A stretch of 64,000 bases of DNA from Serripes groenlandicus (GCA_031761405.1 JASEVX010000017.1:12472043-12536042); one strand, 5' to 3'; shown: positions 21,283-31,467, counted from the first letter of the stretch. Notes: generated from the letters alone by a model not told the origin. Numbers and translations: made by a program.

Positions 21283-22262
21283 CATATTAGAAGAAGAAGG
21301 ATGTTTCATATCTTTTTCTCAGAAGATGTATCCATTTACATTAATTTAGTTTTTACTTTTAAAAAAACTGAATCAGACTAAACCGAGGGGTATAACAAAA
21401 AATATTCAGAGCGGAAAATTTCTCTGGATATTTCATTATTTGTTCAAAGAAGATGTATTCATTTACATTTGAACATACAAATTAGTTTTTATTTTTAAAT
21501 CGAATCATACTTAACCGATTTGTCTAACATAACATATAAGAAGAAGAAGGATTTTTCATTTTTTATTCAAAAAGATGTATTCATTTACATTTGAACATAC
21601 AAATTAGTTTTTACTAAACAAATGAATCACACTCAACTGAGGGGGTGTAACAAAAAATATTCAAAGCGAGAAATTTCTATTTTTTTCAAAGAAGATGTAT
21701 TCATTAAAATTAGAACAAATTAGTTTTTACTTTAAAAATGAATCAGATTAAATCAGATGGTTCTAACATAACATATAAGAAAAAGAAGGATATGTCATTC
21801 TTTTCTTAGAAGATGTATTCATTTACATTTAAACATACAAGTTAGTTTTTACATTAAACATGAATCATTCTTAAAGCGGGACATTTCTCTAGATTTTTTT
21901 TCTTTCTCAGAAGAAGTATTCTTTTACATCTGAACATACAAATTAGATTTTACTTTAAAAATGAATCAGACTAAACCGATGGGTCAAACGTAACATATAA
22001 GAAAAAGAAGGATATGTCATTCTTTTCTCAGAATATGTATTCATTTGAACATACAAATTAGTTTTTACCTTAAAATGAATCAAATTTAACCGAGAGGTCT
22101 AACAAAAAATATTCAAAGCGAGACATTTCTCTAGATATATATTTTTTTTTTAAGGAAGATGTATTCATTTACATTTGAACAAACAAATTAGTTTTTACTT
22201 TAAAAATTATTCAGACTAAACCGAGCAGTCAAACAAAAAATAATTCCGAGCGGGAAGTTTCT
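21283..22262. repeat. ~120-bp tandem array with alternating unit types
   Basis: The motif ATGTATTCATTTACATTTGA or a variant recurs at 21326, 21453, 21575, 21695, 21813, 21914, 22035 and 22159 (spacing 101-127). Between anchors two fillers alternate: one with ACATAACATATAAGAA (A/G-rich), the other with CAAAAAATATTCA and AGCGAGAAATTTCTCT. The higher-order period is therefore about 240. Units are diverged, so the array is old. Confidence 0.85.
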
Positions 22263-22517
22263 CTCGCTCACACGTAAGTCGAAGTGTTTCTGTCAACCAA
22301 CACCTGGGCGTTGTGGGGAGCGTTCTCAGCTGTATGTTTCACATCTCGTACCACGTGATAGTAATCACGAGATTTACCAGAACTAAGCTAATTCAACAGG
22401 AATTAGCACCGTTTAGTTGTAGGAATTATTCCCATATTCTAAATAAAAAAAATCCTCTCACAACACTTAGCATCCAAGACTTTGATGTAAAAATTGAATC
22501 GCTTTCAAATGGCAATA

Positions 22518-22705
22518 CCCCTTTTCCACATACAACAATTCTGCAGCAGACGACTTTAAAATATATATACGCAAATCTCTACAAATGTAGTAAACTGATT
22601 ACAAAGAGCCGAACATAAATTGTATCATTAGAAGACATTGCTCGTTATGATCAAATTCTTATTTTGCCCACAATGTTTTCAAAAGTCGTCTGGAGAAGGG
22701 AGGGA
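22518..22705 (-). mobile_element. Decayed family A element (A2)
   Basis: CCCTTTTCCACATACAACAA, CTGCAGCAGACGACTTTA, then CCCACAATGTTTTCAAAAGT and CGTCTGG. The right terminus is replaced by G/A-rich sequence. Confidence 0.6.
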
Positions 22706-22756
22706 AGGGAGTACGTCTCGGAAGGGTTTTCCATTTTCTTCATGAAGAAATTCCCC

Positions 22757-22856
22757 CGAACCGGCTATATCCCGGCCATATCCCGGCTATATCCCGGCTA
22801 TATCCCGGCTATATCACGGCTATATCCCGGCCATATCCCGGCTATATCCCGCATAT
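22757..22856. repeat. 12-bp minisatellite
   Basis: About eight units of CTATATCCCGGC with single-base variants (CCATATCCCGGC, CTATATCACGGC). An open frame through it is a consequence of the period being a multiple of three. Confidence 0.95.
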
Positions 22857-22995
22857 AGAGAAATTTCAACTTAAAAATGCATAATACTTACATAGGGACA
22901 ATTACATCAGTAAAGAACAATATTAAATGGCGTTTTACTTTCTGTGTCGCGTGGCCGTCTATAAAATACAGCTAGCTCACTTTCATTTGTTGCCA

Positions 22996-23130
22996 TGGTG
23001 TTTTACGCCGCTTTCAACAATGTTTTCAATTATATCACCACGGTGTTTCCTGGGTAAGTAACCAGTACTTCTGGTCCATTTATCCCGACATCAGTGAGTG
23101 AGTCGTAATGCTGGCCGACCCACAACCCTG
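22996..23130 (-). mobile_element. Type II SINE, head missing
   Basis: Tail GTGTTTTACGCCGCTTTCAA and body TTTCCTGGGTAAGTAACCAG are clear; sequence departs from the family after CCCACAACCCTGA. Because the missing part is the 5' head, normal truncation explains it. Confidence 0.75.
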
Positions 23131-23250
23131 AAACCTATCAAATTAATTTACGTCATCTTTTCAAATCGTGTTGTATGGACATGATAATAGACTCGTCTGG
23201 CAGGTCTAATTATGCATACAAGAGCATGAAACAAACGTGTACACATCAGA

Positions 23251-23440
23251 GCTCTAGATAAGGGGCGTTTTGCACGTTTTAAAATCCTTATTTGATACTC
23301 TAACCCTATGTTGTGGGTACTCAAAAGAATCGTCTCATTGAGACGATTCTTTTGAGTACCCACAACATATGTTTCGCTTTAATAATAAGAGAGAAATTGT
23401 GGGAAAAAGAGATGAATACCCCTCCATATCTGTACCTCTG
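23251..23440. mobile_element. Family E hairpin element, copy E3
   Basis: Contains a perfect 63-base palindrome at 23307-23369 (31-base arms, one-base loop), from TATGTTGTGGGTACTC inward to GTCTCA-T-TGAGAC. Outer imperfect ends are CTAGATAAGGGGCG and ATACCCCTCCATATCTG. The perfection indicates recent origin or conversion between arms. Confidence 0.78.
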
Positions 23441-23546
23441 ATACATGTTTGACCCCTCACTGGATTATCCCATTCCCCGCTCACCACGTTAAAAACATCT
23501 GGGCATAATATTTAAGATCTCTAAAAAAGAGTATAGATACTAAATA

Positions 23547-23812
23547 TGAGCCGTCCCGCGAGAAAACACACATTGTGGACTCTGCGTAAAGTATCGACCC
23601 GGATCAGCTAGAGCATGCCGATCAGACTAACCCGGACAGACACTTTTCGTCTCCTGTGAATTTTCTGTTTAAGGAACTATTACTTTATACCTCTATCCAC
23701 CTGAGACGGAGTGTGTCGGACCGGTGTCGGACCGGATCAGTCTGCGCGGACTGATCTGTGTCGATACAGTACGCAGGGGCCATAATGTTGGTTGTCTCGC
23801 GGGGACGACTCA
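23547..23812. mobile_element. Family C foldback MITE, copy C2
   Basis: TA at 23545-23546, then TGAGCCGTCCCGCGAG; right end GCGGGGACGACTCA with its TA mutated. GTGTCGGACCGG is tandemly duplicated inside (near 23719-23742). Confidence 0.8.
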
Positions 23813-23817
23813 TGTAG

Positions 23818-23918
23818 TTGAAAACATTGTGACAACAAATAAAACGAAAGCTTATTTATGAGCAATGTCTTTTATTGTCACAATGTTTTCAAAATTCGTC
23901 TGCTGCGGCGGTGTAAAA
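23818..23918. mobile_element. Family A element (A2), half only
   Basis: GTTGAAAACATTGTGACAAC, a central ATTTATGAGCAATGT remnant, CACAATGTTTTCAAAATTCG and CTGCTGCGG. It lies a few bases from the end of family C copy C2. Confidence 0.55.
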
Positions 23919-24012
23919 GTACGACTGTACGTCTTAATGTGTTCGTATTTCGCTGGAAGTATTTCCATTTATTTCTACTTGCTAATTTATCAGTTGAACA
24001 AATGTTAAATAT

Positions 24013-24470
24013 TAGAACGGTAGTGGCCAAATATAAAACGATGAAAACATTCACTCTCAATGAATTCACCATTTTCCTCATATAGACGCTTTCTGACGTC
24101 TCTGCAGAAGACATGAAGACGACTTTTTGAAAATATAGTGACAAAAGAAGAAATTGCTCAAAACGAGCAATTTCTCCTTTTGACACAATGTTTCCCACTT
24201 TTAGTCATAGGTTATCCAGTCAATTATAGAGATTTTTTGATTTTTGACAAAATATGTTCAAAGTCGTTTCCTGCAGAATTGTCGTATGTTGGAAAGGGTT
24301 AAACAAAACAATAACAAGAAAGAATAGTAGTTGTTGAGCTTACTATTGCGTTGACCCGTATACGAAACAAAAACTGAACAATTATGAAAAACCAGACTAA
24401 CCGCCCCCTCTTTGTTTATATCAATGATTATTATTTGCGTCTATATAACAACAAATATTTCGAAATATTT
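24013..24470. repeat. Tandem duplication, copy 1 (carries a MITE)
   Basis: TAGAACGGTAGTGGCC... to ACTCTCAA, then a family A element, then ACAAGAAAGAATAGTAG... to CGAAATATTT. Copy 2 follows directly and lacks the element. Confidence 0.85.
24069..24298 (+). mobile_element. Family A MITE inside a duplicated segment
   Basis: Degenerate left end (CCATTTTCCTCATATAGACG), good interior including a small ACGAC-containing insertion near 24111-24126, right end GGAAAGGG followed by TTAA (24299-24302). The left target copy has decayed (TTCA). Confidence 0.85.
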
Positions 24471-24671
24471 AGAATGGTAGTGGCCAAATAAAAGACGATG
24501 AAAACATTCACTCTCAATTAAAAAAACAAGAAAGAATAGTAGTTGTTGAGCTTACTATTGCGTTGACCCGTATACGAAACAAAAACTGAACAATTAAGAA
24601 AAACCAGACTACACGCCTATATCAATGATTATTATTTGCGTCTATATAACAAAAGATATTTCGAAATATTT
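24471..24671. repeat. Tandem duplication, copy 2 (empty site)
   Basis: Same flanks as copy 1, joined through ACTCTCAATTAAAAAAACAA. An intact TTAA at 24518-24521 sits where copy 1 has the family A element. Confidence 0.85.
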
Positions 24672-25151
24672 TCTGAGACTGTTCCGCAAAGCAGAGATGG
24701 GGATATTGATTCAGTTCTGTTCTATTTGTGCTGAATATCGTGTTTCGGTGCTCTGTGAGAAATAAATAACTGTGAAGGTCAGTAACTTGTCGTCTGCTCA
24801 TAAATTACCCAGCATGCACGGTGTGCTGCAGTCAGACATGTCATCGAATAGGATTTCTGACATTGCTGCATCTAAACGAGATATATTGGTGCGCAAATCT
24901 GACCCATATCTTCATTTAGACTTTTGAAAAAATATTCTTTTTACTGAAAATGAATCTCGGATAAATGAATGAATCGAAAGGCAGTTCTGAGCTGGTATAC
25001 ACAATTTGCTTTTTACATACATGTATTATCTGTGACCAAATAATAATGAAATAGTTCATTAAACGCTTTAACTATCCGTTTTTAAGAAACTAATGGGTCC
25101 ATTGTGTTCGTTTGGTAAGAAGGCCTTGAATAGTTGCGATTTTAGTATTAA
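24672..25151. other. Unassigned stretch
   Basis: Unique sequence. No gene, SINE or MITE recognised. Confidence 0.45.
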
Positions 25152-25364
25152 CCCTTTCCCACATAAAACAAATCTGCAGCAGACGACTTTAAAAACATCC
25201 CGGCAAAAACACAGAAATCTCTAAAATGAAGGCTTTATAACTGAAATAAATTGAAAACATTGTGGCTAAATGAGACATTGCTCGTTTTTAAGCAAATTTG
25301 TCACTATTTTTTCAAAAGTCGTCTGATGCAGAGGCGTCAAAAAGCGTATATATGTGGGAAAGGA
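25152..25364 (-). mobile_element. Decayed family A element (A2)
   Basis: TTAA (25148-25151), CCCTTTCCCACATAAAACAA, CTGCAGCAGACGACTTTA; later TTTTTTCAAAAGTCGTCTGA and GTGGGAAAGGA. Right TTAA mutated. Confidence 0.68.
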
Positions 25365-25611
25365 TAAAAGTGACACTACGTATATTGAAAGCGTTTTCTA
25401 TTCTTTAATTCTTCAATCGTCAAAGTGTTTCTTTTGGAGCATAATATTATTGAATATGGATGCGTCCAAAAACACAGAACTAAAAAGGTAGTATTGTATT
25501 AATGATTAAAAAGGACAGTCAACAGTATACAATATAATAATTGTGTTCTCAAATAAATAGAACATGAAGGCCGGATTTTTCTATTCGTAATAATCATTTC
25601 GCATTACACGT

Positions 25612-25837
25612 TCGCACATGTAGACACTTTCTGGGACGCCTTTGCAGCAGACTACTTTTGAAAACATTTTGTCAAAAGAAGGAATTACTTATAACTTATA
25701 AGAGTAATTCTTCTTTTGCCACAGTGTTTTTAACTCTCTTCAGTAATTATACTGTCATTTTAAGAGGTTTACCATAGTGTTACCCCGATATTTGTTCAAA
25801 GTCGTCTGCTACAGAATTGTTGAATTTAGAGAAGGGT
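25612..25837 (+). mobile_element. Decayed family A element (A2)
   Basis: GCACATGTAGACACTTTCTG, TTTGCAGCAGACTACTTTTG, a different central palindrome built on GAATTACTTATAACTTATAA, and TTCAAAGTCGTCTGCTACAG. Both termini are degenerate. Confidence 0.65.
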
Positions 25838-26339
25838 TTTTAGGTTTTCGTTATCAAAATAATTTACAGTGTGGGATACAAATGGACTTATTATGACTTG
25901 TTGAAAGCTCTCATTATACATAATTTGTGTTAGTGAATTATTGAACTGTTGTTAACAAATAAAACACATTTCAAACATTAACACAACATTTGAGCCGTCC
26001 CGTAAACAACTTTATGAAATGGCAACGAATGTCAGATTCTTTTTATCACATGACGAAACACAAAAAGAAAATCGTTTTTTTGCTGTCAGAAAATAGTCCC
26101 AAAATGTAATACTTAATGAACTGTTAACTAATTACACAAAAAATATTTTTATGACAGATAATGGTCCCTTTACCTTGTCCATCTATCGTGACGTTTGTCT
26201 TTACCGGATACACGTCCTCAGCCATTTTGTAAACATTCGCGGATGAATACAAAAATAGTGATTCAGTCATGTAATATTACACATGTGACACATAAAGAAA
26301 TACGTAATGGGTATATTAGATCGGATACAAGCATTGTCA
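25838..26339. other. Unassigned stretch
   Basis: No gene recognised. TGAGCCGTCCCG at about 25992-26003 equals a family C terminus without the rest of the element. The remainder is unique AT-rich DNA. Confidence 0.4.
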
Positions 26340-26803
26340 TGTGATAAATAAGGAGTATTATGGTTGGTAGCGATACTTGGTTTGGTATTGTCTACGAGGG
26401 GCGTGGCAAAATTTATATCGGTTTCATGTCAATTTAACCACGCCCCGAGTCAATACAAGGCCATGTCTCGCTGCTACAACATGAGTTTCCTTTAATTTTA
26501 TACTTAGTATAACTGTTAAGATAATATAAAGAAAAAATATACAAATTTCGATACTTTCAATAACGAAATAAAACAATTTACTCATGAATTAAAATTTAAG
26601 AATGGCGTGTGAATCACGCCCCACTACCGCAATTTGAATGACGTAATACAATATTTCAAAAACGTCACATCATATTTAAGTGACGTACGTACCATTACCA
26701 TATTTGGCACAGTATTTGATCTATTCAAAAACGGAATTTTCCGTCGTGTTTGATTGCGCATGACAATCTGCTTGTATTTGCACCGAAAAAGGTGCAGGTT
26801 TAT
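26340..26803. repeat. ~460-bp direct repeat, unit 1
   Basis: Contains a 111-base foldback (GTAGCGATAC...CTGCTAC, 26367-26477) enclosing GGGGCGTGG / CCACGCCCC, then several TGACGT-type sites (AATGACGTAATA, AACGTCACATCA, GTGACGTACGTACC). It ends TTGCGCATGACAATCTGC, the unoccupied counterpart of the family B insertion site in unit 2. Confidence 0.8.
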
Positions 26804-27500
26804 AATACATATAGGGAATATTATTTTGCAGTAGCGATACATGTTTAAGTATTGTACTACGAGGGACGTGGACAATTGATATCTCGCGAGACCGAATTGT
26901 CCACACCACAAGTAGACTATCGCTACTGCAGCATAATTGTTCTTTTATTTTATACATTTAAAGACAGAATAAAGCAAAACTCATACAAAATGCTATATTT
27001 TTAATATCGCAATAACATAATTTACGCATGAATTATAGCGTATGATAATCGTGTTAACCACGCCCAACTACAACATTTTGAATGACGTTTAAACATGTTT
27101 CAATGACGTCACATTAAATTTAAGTGAAGTACCATTACCATATTTGGTACCGTATTTGACCTAGTCAAAATCGGAATTGTAATCCGTCGGGTTTGATTTG
27201 CGCATGACAATATCGAGGAATTGGCGTGAAAGGGTTGTAACTAGAAACCTTTTTGAAAACCCCGAATAGGGGCAACTTTGACCCTTTTGTAAATAATGCG
27301 AATTTATGTGCCATTGCTCAGAACGAGCAATGGCACCTAAATTTCCATTGTTTACCAAGAAAAATGATTTAACGCTTACAAAATCTTTATGGCGAGGTGA
27401 TTAACCCTGGTTAAAAGAAAACAATTTCAGTTACAACCGTTTCACGCCAAGCCCTCGATATGCTTGTATTTGCATCGGAAATGTGAAGGTATATAATAAA
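26804..27500. repeat. ~460-bp direct repeat, unit 2, interrupted by family B MITE
   Basis: Parallels unit 1: foldback GCAGTAGCGATA...TATCGCTACTGC (26827-26940), a perfect 13-base outer stem with inner TGGACAATT/AATTGTCCA, then TGACGT sites (AATGACGTCACATT is a full CRE). The match resumes after the element at 27461 with TGCTTGTATTTGCATCGG. Confidence 0.8.
27213..27458. mobile_element. Family B foldback MITE, copy B2
   Basis: 246 bp with TA at 27211-27212 and 27459-27460. Left end TCGAGGAATTGGCGTGAAAG, right end GCCAAGCCCTCGA. It interrupts a duplicated segment whose sister copy has no insertion, proving mobility. Confidence 0.9.
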
Positions 27501-27773
27501 TCCATATAATGAAGGTGTTTTAAAATGTCTTATTCATGTAGGGTACTATGAGACATTGTACCTTGTAGACTTACACAGTGTGGTTTTTTTAAAACATGTT
27601 TAGCTTTACAACATAATTACATTCTATTAAATAATTATCAAAATCAATACTATTTTGCTCAACTTTTTTAATTTATGTAACACTTTTAAAAAGTAGTTTT
27701 TTCATGTTATATAAAATGCTAACCCATAAGTCAGGTCCTAAAATTGTTCTTCAACTGTCCTAACCCTTTCCCT

Positions 27774-27985
27774 CATACGACAATTTTGCAGCAGACGACT
27801 TTGAACATTTTTTGCCAAAAAGTAGAAAATCTCTATAATGGAATGGATAACCTAAGACTTAAAGTGGAAAACGTTGTGGCAAAAGGAGAAATTGCTCGTT
27901 TTGAGCAATTTCTTCTTTTGTCAGTATGTTTTCAAAAAGCCTTCTGCTGTAGAGGCGTCAGATAGCGTCTATATGAGGAAAAGGG
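27774..27985 (-). mobile_element. Family A MITE
   Basis: CCCTTTCCCTCATACGACAA start, CTAA to the left and TTAA (27986-27989) to the right. Slightly shorter than 222 bp through small deletions. Confidence 0.85.
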
Positions 27986-27989
27986 TTAA

Positions 27990-28928
27990 AGAAACACCAC
28001 CAGCCGAGTTAATAAAGTTCTCATTTAGAACAGATTGTCGAGATATTGTCGCTTCAACATAAAGATGGAAATCAAACTCGTTTGCATTGTCAGACAGCCA
28101 GCAAGATTCACAAATTATAGGAAACTGATAAAGTTCTTAAGAGATTCCAGCTAAGCATTAAGATTTCAGCAGCAAGAGCTGTCAAACTCCTGTTTACATA
28201 CATTCTTCGCTAATTTTGTCAATGCTGATTTCTTTCATCACTCAACGATGGGAACAAATTGACTAGGCACAAAGAACTGGCTTATCGGAGCTGGGAACTG
28301 ACATACATCACCGTCTTCAATCAGAACCGCTATATACTACACGGCGGGGCACCAGCAAAGAGTTTTCCGAATGTGGGGGAAAACGCTGCATTTCGGACAC
28401 AAAATTAACGGTTCCCGTATTAATATAATTCTTATCTTAATTCAGAATGCCTTAAGTGACACATTCAGATATTGTTGTTTACTTTTCAATTTAGAATATT
28501 TCCCAAATTTAGAATTAGAATGCTTTAGCAGTGATTGATATCTGTGATTCCGGGTCCGGATTTCTGAAAACGTTAACTTTTAATGTGTAAGGAAATTGAA
28601 GGATATCCTTTATGCAAAGTAAGATAATTTCGTATTGGCTAACCTATATGACTTAGCCGACAACAAACTATGCTGTTCCGACAGTTAATAATTCGAACAA
28701 TTAGAATAGCCATTGAAAACAATTTGCGAATTTTAATAAGACAAATGTGATTGTGTATGGGTTTATTCATTCCTTCCTGCTAACAGGATTTGTTTGCTTT
28801 TTCATAGATGTATGATCTTTCCTTTAAAAATGTGTGTGAACCGGTATTTTCTTTCATTTTAAATACATGGGTATAACACCATGAAACTATCTTGTTCTTG
28901 TATAATGTGTTGCCTAACGATTTTCGGC

Positions 28929-28930
<2 letters not shown>
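27990..28930. other. Unassigned stretch
   Basis: No gene or repeat family recognised. 28140-28420 is unique sequence with scattered FOX (TGTTTAC), SOX-like and GATA-like sites, too few to call a regulatory element. Confidence 0.35.

Positions 28931-28970
<40 letters not shown>
28931..28970. repeat. (CA)n microsatellite
   Basis: About 20 uninterrupted CA dinucleotides. Open frames through it (Thr-His or Cys-Val runs) are artefacts. Confidence 0.98.
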
Positions 28971-28975
<5 letters not shown>

Positions 28976-29170
28976 GAATGACACGGCAAAGGCATCGAGG
29001 TCTTATCTGCGTTCAGGAGATAAAATTTCCTCAAATCTCCGCAAATCTTCTTCTTATCTTCTCACACAATTTGGCACTGACGATTCCTAGCCCATGATTT
29101 ACTCTCTCGCACACCTCGCACTTTATTCCCATTATTACATTAGGCCTCTTATCGTTAGCGAAGAATTGGT
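28971..29170. promoter_or_regulatory. GATA-site cluster (candidate regulatory element)
   Basis: Four GATA-type sites in about 150 bases: CTTATCT (~29002), AGATAA (~29018), CTTATCT (~29053) and CTTATCG (~29147). The first two form a closely spaced inverted pair. Sequence is unique, not a repeat. Factor assignment follows the known WGATAR consensus; function is inference. Confidence 0.3.
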
Positions 29171-29213
29171 TTTTGTAGGACGTTTTTAAACCGATCTCTA
29201 GGACATCCATATG

Positions 29214-29235
29214 TTAACCCTTTCCCACAGGAAGC
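29214..29235. mobile_element. Isolated family A terminus
   Basis: TTAACCCTTTCCCACAGGAA only; sequence after it does not match the element. Confidence 0.4.
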
Positions 29236-29389
29236 AACAACGCTGAATTGCATACGATAACTTTTACATTTTAGCCAGCCAAGGATAATTGAAATTTATT
29301 TTTACAGTAAATGATTATCAACATATAATCATATGTAACTAAATTATTACTCTACTCTGTTGTTTTTTTCCGTATGCACATGTATATTG

Positions 29390-29466
29390 TAAATGTTTTG
29401 ACGATGGACCATATGTATTCAAGTCATATGAATAAACTTCTGTTCTGTTCTGTTCTGTTCTGTTCT
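29390..29466 (+). mobile_element. Retroposon 3' end with TTCTG tail
   Basis: ATATGAATAAACTTCTGTTC: an AATAAA-like signal leads into about five TTCTG repeats, the usual form of a non-LTR retroposon 3' end. No coding part is present; it is 5'-truncated or a remnant. Confidence 0.5.
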
Positions 29467-30075
29467 AAGATAAAATCTCCATTTAAATATTAGATAAATT
29501 GATTATTTATTATTAAATAATTTCCACATTTGTTTATACAACCGAATTAAATGACTAATAGCACGTCTGATCACACTATTTTGTATATATATATATATAT
29601 ATCTTGTATATTTGTATAATATTATGAAATATATATGTTTTGGCGACTTATGACGGGTGTAAATAATAATTGTTAAAGAATAAATGTATATTATAAATGC
29701 TTTGTAACACATGTCACAGTAATAAACAATTTATAAACAATTTAGTTACTTACTTTATAGCGAGAGTATAGAATATAGATTATGTGAACTATAACGATTA
29801 ATAAAAGTGTGAATTAAAACACTGCACCATATTTTGACAAATGATAGCATAGTCATATTTGTAGAGCATGTTTGCAATAGACTGTGTTGACGATAACACT
29901 AGTATATATATACTGGGTCTAATCGCTTTAATGCTTTGGTAAAATTAATTTCTAAATGGCAAACAATGTAGATTTCAGAAGAGACAGCACGTATAGCCAG
30001 TTCCAATAAAGCCTCGAAAAACAACCACAGAAAACAATAATATCGTGTTGGGAATGAATATTTGGAACATATTAA
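29467..30075. other. Unassigned AT-rich stretch
   Basis: A short TA run at about 29585-29602. Nothing else recognised. Confidence 0.45.
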
Positions 30076-30232
30076 TCTTTTCCCGCATACAACAAATCAG
30101 TATTGGACGACTTTCATATGCAGTTGAAAACATGATAGCAAACAGAGAAATTATACTTCATTTTATCAAAATGTTTGCAAATGTCATCTACTGCTACAGA
30201 AACGTCAGATTATTCTATATATGGGAAAAGGA
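30076..30232. mobile_element. Decayed family A element (A2), short
   Basis: TTAA (30072-30075), TCTTTTCCCGCATACAACAA, GGACGACTTTCATATG, later CATCTACTGCTACAGAAACG and ATGGGAAAAGGA. About 157 bases, so internally deleted. Confidence 0.55.
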
Positions 30233-30344
30233 TTAGGCTAACTTAATAAAAATGCCCTTCAAATAGTCTTCCTTTTAAAACTGATAGTGCACATATAAAT
30301 ATATGTTGGGGAAAACTCCTCAATTAAAATACTGTATGTACATA

Positions 30345-30393
30345 TATGTGTTACGTTACCAACACGCGGTTTGTTTCTTGTTCAAGGTAACTG
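30345..30393. repeat. Direct repeat left of family C copy C3
   Basis: TATGTGTTACGTTACCAACA, CGCGGTTTGTTTCTTGTTC. Repeated immediately right of the element at 30639-30688 with about six differences. Confidence 0.85.
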
Positions 30394-30415
30394 AGGTTAA
30401 GACTAAAAATACATA

Positions 30416-30638
30416 TGAGCGGTCCTGCGAGAAAACCAACATTATGGCCTCTGCGTTATGTATCGACCCAGATCAGTCCGCGCAGATTTTGTCTCAGGGG
30501 GATAGAGGTATAGAGAAATGAAATCCACAGGAGGCGAAAAGTGTCTATCCTGGTAAGCCTGCGGGGCATGCTTAGGCTGATCCGGGTCGATACTTTACGC
30601 AGAATCCACAATGTTGGTTTTCTCGCAGGGACGGCTCA
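30416..30638. mobile_element. Family C foldback MITE, copy C3 (internally deleted)
   Basis: TA-flanked (30414-30415 and 30639-30640), TGAGCGGTCCTGCGAG start and GCAGGGACGGCTCA end. About 40 bases shorter than sister copies through a deletion in the left half. Confidence 0.8.
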
Positions 30639-30688
30639 TATGTGTAACGTTACCAACACGCGATTTGTTTCTTGTTCCACGTAAATGA
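30639..30688. repeat. Direct repeat right of family C copy C3
   Basis: TATGTGTAACGTTACCAACA, CGCGATTTGTTTCTTGTTC. Far longer than a normal target duplication. Confidence 0.85.
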
Positions 30689-30956
30689 CAAAACACATAT
30701 TCTAAGATTTAACTGAACGTGTCTCATATATATATATAAAGGGTGTGTTCGTTTATGTATTCTTACTCCGGTTTATTAAATTAAATTAAATAAAATTATT
30801 TACCATGAACCCACAGTTTCGGGCTATGTAAAGTGCCTTACCGAAGACAGATTTTTAATTCCAATACTTACAATACAAAACATTGGGAGGAAAAGACACC
30901 GTCACCTTCTTTTAAACTATTAGATGATTTGCCATTATTCATTTTCGCTTAACTAA

Positions 30957-31178
30957 CCCTTTCCCTGATATAGACGTTTTCTGACGCCTCTGCAGCAGAC
31001 GACTTTTTGAAAACATAGTGACAAAAGAAAAAATTGCTCAAAACGAGCAATTTCTCCTTTTGCAACAATGTTTTCCACTTTTAGTCATAGGTTATCCATT
31101 CAATTATAGAGATTTTCTATATTTTGACAAAATATGTTCAAAGTCGTCTGCTGCAGAATTGTGGTATGAGGGAAAGGG
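30957..31178 (+). mobile_element. Family A MITE, 222 bp
   Basis: CTAA to the left, TTAC to the right (one mutation each from TTAA). Interior close to consensus, with the full AATTGCTCAAAACGAGCAAT palindrome. Confidence 0.88.
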
Positions 31179-31244
31179 TTACAAAATACATGGTAAAAGA
31201 AAGCAAGATCTGAACAAATATACACAATATAATTTATTATAATT

Positions 31245-31463
31245 TTGAAATAAAAATTCAAACGAATTGAAAGAAAAGGAAAAGGTGATTTTTTTTCAAG
31301 GGCTTGTCTAAACCTTCTTCATCAGGAAAAACTGACAATAAAACGTTTAATCTAAATGTTGAACAGTATAATTACACCATCCAACAAACTCTTATCCTCT
31401 AAACTGTCCGTATACAATGATCCGTATAATTCGTCTACTATATTGGTATTACAAGACTGGTCA
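31245..31463. repeat. 223-bp tandem duplication, unit 1
   Basis: AAAGAAAAGGAAAAGGTGAT to TATTGGTATTACAAGACTGG. The minus-strand frame ending at 31352 matches the frame of unit 2 over its last 36 or so codons with only a few replacements. Confidence 0.85.
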
Positions 31464-31467
31464 ATAA

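Noticed and set aside
22664..22858. Pro/Tyr/Gly-rich repeat peptide
   Set aside because: Translation of the 12-bp minisatellite joined to a family A remnant.
28780..29090. Open frames with Cys-Val or Thr-His runs
   Set aside because: They translate the (CA)n microsatellite.
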